Part shown: positions 32,673 through 35,596 of the stretch, one piece after another
Layout: the number at the start of each line of letters is the position of its first letter
How positions within the stretch are numbered: the first letter of the stretch is position 1
Source of the DNA: an uncultured Acidobacteriota bacterium
GTDB taxonomy: Bacteria; Acidobacteriota; UBA6911; CAINFC01
Assembly (NCBI GenBank): GCA_903847975.1
Contig: CAINFC010000194.1
Span: forward strand, 1 to 35,596
DNA: 35,596 nt
Reading direction: 5' to 3'
The notes under the pieces: generated by a model
The model's database searches: none
What the model saw: the letters and a program-made list of their open reading frames with translations, nothing else
Told to the model about the DNA's origin: nothing
Position numbers and translations under genes: made by a program

Positions 32673-33548
32673 ATGATGAAACGATTCATATTTCTTGTGG
32701 CGTCCGTTTTCCTGTCGATCTGCACCGCTTCGGCCCAGGCCCCGTTCAAAACGCCGGGATTTATCATCGATACCCACATCCACTACGAGGCCAAGGATTC
32801 GTGGGAGAAGTCCTTTCTCGAGATTTACACCCGGCACAACGCCATGGCCTGCGTGCTGATCGGCATGAAGGACCTCACGCGCGGCATCGGCTTTGCGAAG
32901 GCTCACCCGGACCGGGTTATCCCCTATGCCGCCATTCTTATCGACAGCCCCACGCTTCTGGACGATGTCCGCAAGGCCCGCGAAATGGGGTTCAAGGGGC
33001 TGGGCGAGCTGTTTGCCGTCAACCAGTGGAACTACGACGACCCCAAGTATGATGCCCTGTGGAAGCTCGCCGAGGAGCTGGGCATGCCCATCGCCCCGCA
33101 CACCGGCATTCTGTCCAACGGCATGATGGCCCGCATGCGGCCCTCCTTTCTGGCCACCATCGCTTCGCGCTACCGCAAGCTGGTCATCCACGCCGCCCAC
33201 TTCGGCAATCCCTGGTACGACGAAGCGGGAGAAGCCACCCGCCGCAACAACAATCTCTTTTTCGACCTGTCCGGCTCTTCCCTGATCAAGAAGGAGGAGG
33301 ATCCCGGCTACTGGAAGCAGTTCCTCTGGTGGACTCCCTATCTCGGCAAAGCCCACATGCCCGCCGATGCCGTACCGGCCTTCGAAAAGATACTTTTCGC
33401 CACCGACGAGCCGCCCGAGGCGCTCGACGAGAACATCCGGCGCTTCAATAAAATGCTCGACGCCTGCCAGGTTTCCGCGGAAACCCGCGCCAAAAGCTAC
33501 GGCTTGACGATGGCCGGAATCCACGGGATCACCCCGCCGAAAAAGTAA
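32673..33548 (+). CDS. Secreted amidohydrolase-superfamily protein (amidohydrolase_2 type)
   Basis: 291 residues with a signal peptide (MMKRFIFLVASVFLSICTASAQA). The metal-binding TIM barrel shows DTHIHY (His35, His37), MPIAPHTGI, a histidine in KLVIHAAHFGNPW and ILFATDEPPE, the late aspartate expected to complete the site. Relatives include decarboxylases of aromatic or keto acids and lactone hydrolases; export is unusual for these and suggests hydrolysis of an external small molecule. ATG 32673 (or 32676) is supported by CAGGAGCGC just before it; the open frame from 32634 starts inside the palindromic element. It stands alone between that element and the tyrosine phenol-lyase gene. Confidence 0.82.
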   Translation: MMKRFIFLVASVFLSICTASAQAPFKTPGFIIDTHIHYEAKDSWEKSFLEIYTRHNAMACVLIGMKDLTRGIGFAKAHPDRVIPYAAILIDSPTLLDDVRKAREMGFKGLGELFAVNQWNYDDPKYDALWKLAEELGMPIAPHTGILSNGMMARMRPSFLATIASRYRKLVIHAAHFGNPWYDEAGEATRRNNNLFFDLSGSSLIKKEEDPGYWKQFLWWTPYLGKAHMPADAVPAFEKILFATDEPPEALDENIRRFNKMLDACQVSAETRAKSYGLTMAGIHGITPPKK

Positions 33549-33598
33549 AACAGCCCGGTCATCCCCGGTCAAAAAGCGTGAGGCGGTCAAACGTCTAT

Positions 33599-33615
33599 TG
33601 CCGGTCCGGCATTTT
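33599..33615 (+). terminator. Weak intrinsic terminator after the amidohydrolase gene
   Basis: TGCCG-GTC-CGGCA forms a 5-bp stem followed by TTTT. It lies 50 bases after the amidohydrolase stop and before the promoter-like boxes for the tyrosine phenol-lyase. Stem and T-run are both short. Confidence 0.3.
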
Positions 33616-33634
33616 CCGAAGCCCGGCTGCCGTC

Positions 33635-33663
33635 TTGATTTCGCCGGCAATGTTCAGTAAACT
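33635..33663 (+). promoter_or_regulatory. Possible promoter for tyrosine phenol-lyase
   Basis: TTGATT (33635-33640) and TAAACT (33658-33663) are 17 bases apart, each matching four of six consensus positions, about 80 bases before the start codon. A 193-base gap and a terminator-like hairpin upstream favour independent transcription. No TyrR-type site is recognisable. Confidence 0.35.
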
Positions 33664-33741
33664 TGCCGTCGAACCGAGGCAACAGCATAGCAATACCTGC
33701 AATCCGATGTCTTCAAATTAGCGTGTGGGAAAGGAACCGGC

Positions 33742-35157
33742 ATGACAACCCATAAATACCGAACCATGGGCCAGCAATTTGGCCGCCGATCCTGGGCCGA
33801 GCCCTGGAAAATCAAGATGGTGGAGCCGATCCGGATGATGTCCGCCGAAGAGCGGCAGCGCGCCCTGGACGAGGCGGGCTACAACACCTTCCTGATCCGG
33901 TCCGAGGATGTCTATATCGACCTGCTGACCGACAGCGGCACCAGCGCCATGAGCGACCGGCAGTGGGCCGGTCTGATGCTGGGGGATGAGGCCTATGCCG
34001 GCAGCCGCAACTACTATCACCTGGAGGAGGCCATCCGGAAGTACTACGGCTACCGGCACATCGTCCCCGCCCACCAGGGGCGCGGGGCCGAGCACCTCAT
34101 CAGCCGGGCGCTGATCCAGCCCGGGGATGTGATTCCCGGCAACATGTACTTCACCACTACCCGTCTGCACCAGGAGCTGGCCGGCGGCACGTTCGCGGAC
34201 GTGATCGTCGACGAAGCGCACGATCCGTCCAGCCGTTCGCCGTTCAAGGGAAACGTCGACCTGGACAAGCTGAAGGCGCTGATCGAAAAGGTCGGCGCGA
34301 AAAAAATTCCCTATGTCAGCCTGGCGGGCACGGTCAACATGGCCGGCGGCCAGCCGGTCAGCATGGCCAACGTCAAGGCGCTGCGCGCGCTCTGCGACGG
34401 CTACGGCATCCCGGTCTACCTGGACGCCACGCGCATGGCGGAAAATGCCTTTTTCATCCAGGAGCAGGAGGAAGGCTACCGGGACAAGTCCATCGCCGAG
34501 ATCCTGCGGGAATTCTGCAGCTACACCGCCGGGGCCTGGATGAGCGCCAAGAAGGATAACCTGGTCAATATCGGCGGGTGGCTGGCGGTCAACGACGAGC
34601 GCGTGGCGGAGAAAGCCCGCAACCTGGTGGTGGTCTACGAAGGGCTGCAGACTTACGGCGGAATGGCCGGCCGCGACATGGAAGCGGTGGCCATCGGCAT
34701 CGGGGAGATGGTGGAAGACGACCACATCCGCTCCCGGGTGCAGCAGGTCCGCTACCTGGGGCAGCTGCTGCTCGACTGGGAGATCCCGATTGTCGAACCC
34801 ATCGGCGGGCATGCCATTTTCCTGAATGCCCGGGAGTTTTATGACCATATTCCCCAGGATCAGTTCCCGGCCCAGACGCTGGCCGCCCAGCTCTACCTGG
34901 ACTCCGGAGTGCGGTCCATGGAACGGGGCGTGGTCAGCGCCGGGCGCGATCCCCGGACCGGGGACCATCGCTATCCGCGGCTGGAGTTGACGCGGCTGAC
35001 CATTCCCCGGCGCGTCTATACCCAGGCGCACATGGATGTGGTCGCCGAGAGCGTGAAAATCGTCTACGACGCCCGCCGCGAAACCAAAGGCATGAACATG
35101 GTATACGAGCCGGAATACCTGCGCTTCTTCCAGGCCCGGTTCCGGCCGATCGACTGA
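33742..35157 (+). CDS. tpl: Tyrosine phenol-lyase (beta-tyrosinase), PLP-dependent
   Basis: 471 residues, cytosolic; splits L-tyrosine into phenol, pyruvate and ammonia, reversibly (EC 4.1.99.2). It aligns with Citrobacter freundii TPL, recalled from memory, at a constant offset of +14. PLP lysine is Lys271 in MSAKKDNLVNIGG (TPL K257), with Tyr85 (Y71), Asp228 (D214), Arg231 (R217) and Arg418 (R404). The residues that separate TPL from tryptophanase are all TPL-type: Thr138 in MYFTTTR (tryptophanase has Asp), Met393 and Arg395 in RSMERG (tryptophanase has V-E-I), and Phe462 in LRFFQARF (tryptophanase has His). The extra 14 residues are at the N-terminus. GGAAAGGA precedes the ATG. No tyrosine permease is adjacent; the APC permease lies about 7.5 kb upstream. 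Confidence 0.94.
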   Translation: MTTHKYRTMGQQFGRRSWAEPWKIKMVEPIRMMSAEERQRALDEAGYNTFLIRSEDVYIDLLTDSGTSAMSDRQWAGLMLGDEAYAGSRNYYHLEEAIRKYYGYRHIVPAHQGRGAEHLISRALIQPGDVIPGNMYFTTTRLHQELAGGTFADVIVDEAHDPSSRSPFKGNVDLDKLKALIEKVGAKKIPYVSLAGTVNMAGGQPVSMANVKALRALCDGYGIPVYLDATRMAENAFFIQEQEEGYRDKSIAEILREFCSYTAGAWMSAKKDNLVNIGGWLAVNDERVAEKARNLVVVYEGLQTYGGMAGRDMEAVAIGIGEMVEDDHIRSRVQQVRYLGQLLLDWEIPIVEPIGGHAIFLNAREFYDHIPQDQFPAQTLAAQLYLDSGVRSMERGVVSAGRDPRTGDHRYPRLELTRLTIPRRVYTQAHMDVVAESVKIVYDARRETKGMNMVYEPEYLRFFQARFRPID

Positions 35158-35303
35158 TCGGCCAGCCGGAGGAATCGCCCCGACCCCAAGCCATATCCGG
35201 ATCCTGGCACGTGCTATTTCGCTTTTCTTCCTTTCCCTTTCCGTCTTCCTGTAAAACTTTCTCTCCGGCAGGGAGACGGGAAGGTCAGGCTCAGAAGGAT
35301 ATT

Positions 35304-35596
35304 ATGCTCCCGAAAAAGATCTTTCTCCCTTCCGTTCTGATCATCTGCTTTTTCTGCCTGTCCGCCCGGCCGGCGGAATTCCCCGCGCCGACCGGCGGCG
35401 AGCGGCCCTGGTCTCAATGGCGCGGGCCCGACGGCAGCGGCGTTTCCCAGGAGACCGGTCTGCCCGCCGAGTGGAGCGCCACGCGGAACATTCTCTGGAA
35501 GACGCCGATTCCCGGCCAGGGGCACTCCTCCCCGGTCCTCTGGGGGAATCGCGTTTTTCTGACGACGGACATAGCCGGCGAGGTGGTTCCCGGCGC
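35304..35596 (+). CDS. PQQ-type/BamB-like beta-propeller protein, N-terminal part (cut by window end)
   Basis: The first 97 residues are visible. A signal peptide (IFLPSVLIICFFCLSARPA) is followed by WSQWRGPDGSGVSQETGLPA, EWSATRNILWKTPIPGQGHS and SPVLWGNRVFLTT. The W-x-Q-W-R-G-P opening and the NILWKTPIPG/GHSSPV segment are the first blade of the PQQ-like propeller proteins widespread in Acidobacteriota, Planctomycetota and Verrucomicrobiota. Members bind PQQ in dehydrogenases or act as structural scaffolds; which applies cannot be judged here. AGAAGGA lies before the ATG. The gene continues beyond the window. Confidence 0.82.
   Translation, partial: MLPKKIFLPSVLIICFFCLSARPAEFPAPTGGERPWSQWRGPDGSGVSQETGLPAEWSATRNILWKTPIPGQGHSSPVLWGNRVFLTTDIAGEVVPG

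Noticed and set aside
33742-35157. Tryptophanase as the identity of the PLP enzyme
   Set aside because: The positions that define tryptophanase (Asp before TT, V-E-I-G, His near the C-terminus) are Thr, M-E-R-G and Phe here, as in tyrosine phenol-lyase.

Overview
The window is GC-rich bacterial chromosome and most resembles Acidobacteriota of the Solibacter/Bryobacter type. That placement is inferred from gene families: an Oar-like TonB-dependent receptor with an N-terminal carboxypeptidase-regulatory domain, a sulfatase-like/TPR fusion, a DUF5107/TPR protein, a DUF4091 protein, a Tat-exported Gfo/Idh/MocA oxidoreductase and a PQQ-type beta-propeller. There is no rRNA or other phylogenetic marker to prove it. 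Almost every gene encodes an exported or envelope protein, so this is an accessory, catabolic-looking region.

Layout. 1-94: probable end of an IS3-family insertion sequence leaving the window on the left. 231-515: first copy of a palindrome-ended repeat (REPIN-like). 844-9716, plus strand: TonB-dependent receptor, sulfatase-like/TPR protein, small outer-membrane beta-barrel protein, a decayed partial copy of the sulfatase TPR tail, and a right-handed beta-helix protein. 9898-14189, minus strand: a two-gene, translationally coupled unit of a DUF5107/TPR protein and a MtaA/CmuA-like member of the URO-D family. 14282-16321, plus: a secreted transglutaminase-like protein. 16322-16767: an intergenic region made largely of two repeat elements. 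16768-22088, minus: a DUF4091 protein, a small secreted Cache-like protein and a divergent GH42-like protein, with a third repeat copy before the last gene. 22255-28250, plus: a ROK regulator, M20 peptidase, APC permease and secreted esterase. 28343-32543, plus: a Tat-exported oxidoreductase, a second transglutaminase-like protein and a heparinase-like toroid protein that looks truncated. 32673-35157: a secreted amidohydrolase and a tyrosine phenol-lyase. 35304-35596: start of a PQQ-type beta-propeller protein cut by the window edge.

How the genes may work together (inference). The receptor, sulfatase-like, beta-helix, GH42-like, DUF4091, esterase and heparinase-like proteins fit capture and dismantling of a complex external polymer, probably decorated glycan. 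The M20 peptidase, APC permease and tyrosine phenol-lyase add handling of amino acids or N-acyl amino acids. A ROK repressor sits at the divergent control point, with a near-perfect palindrome overlapping its own promoter. The MtaA-like protein and esterase would also fit methoxylated or feruloylated material, but the substrate cannot be read from the sequence.

The most unusual items are the paired, distantly paralogous secreted transglutaminase-like proteins, the three-copy REPIN-like element, the sulfatase-like protein with threonine where the formylglycine cysteine is expected, and its decayed duplicate about 1.5 kb downstream.
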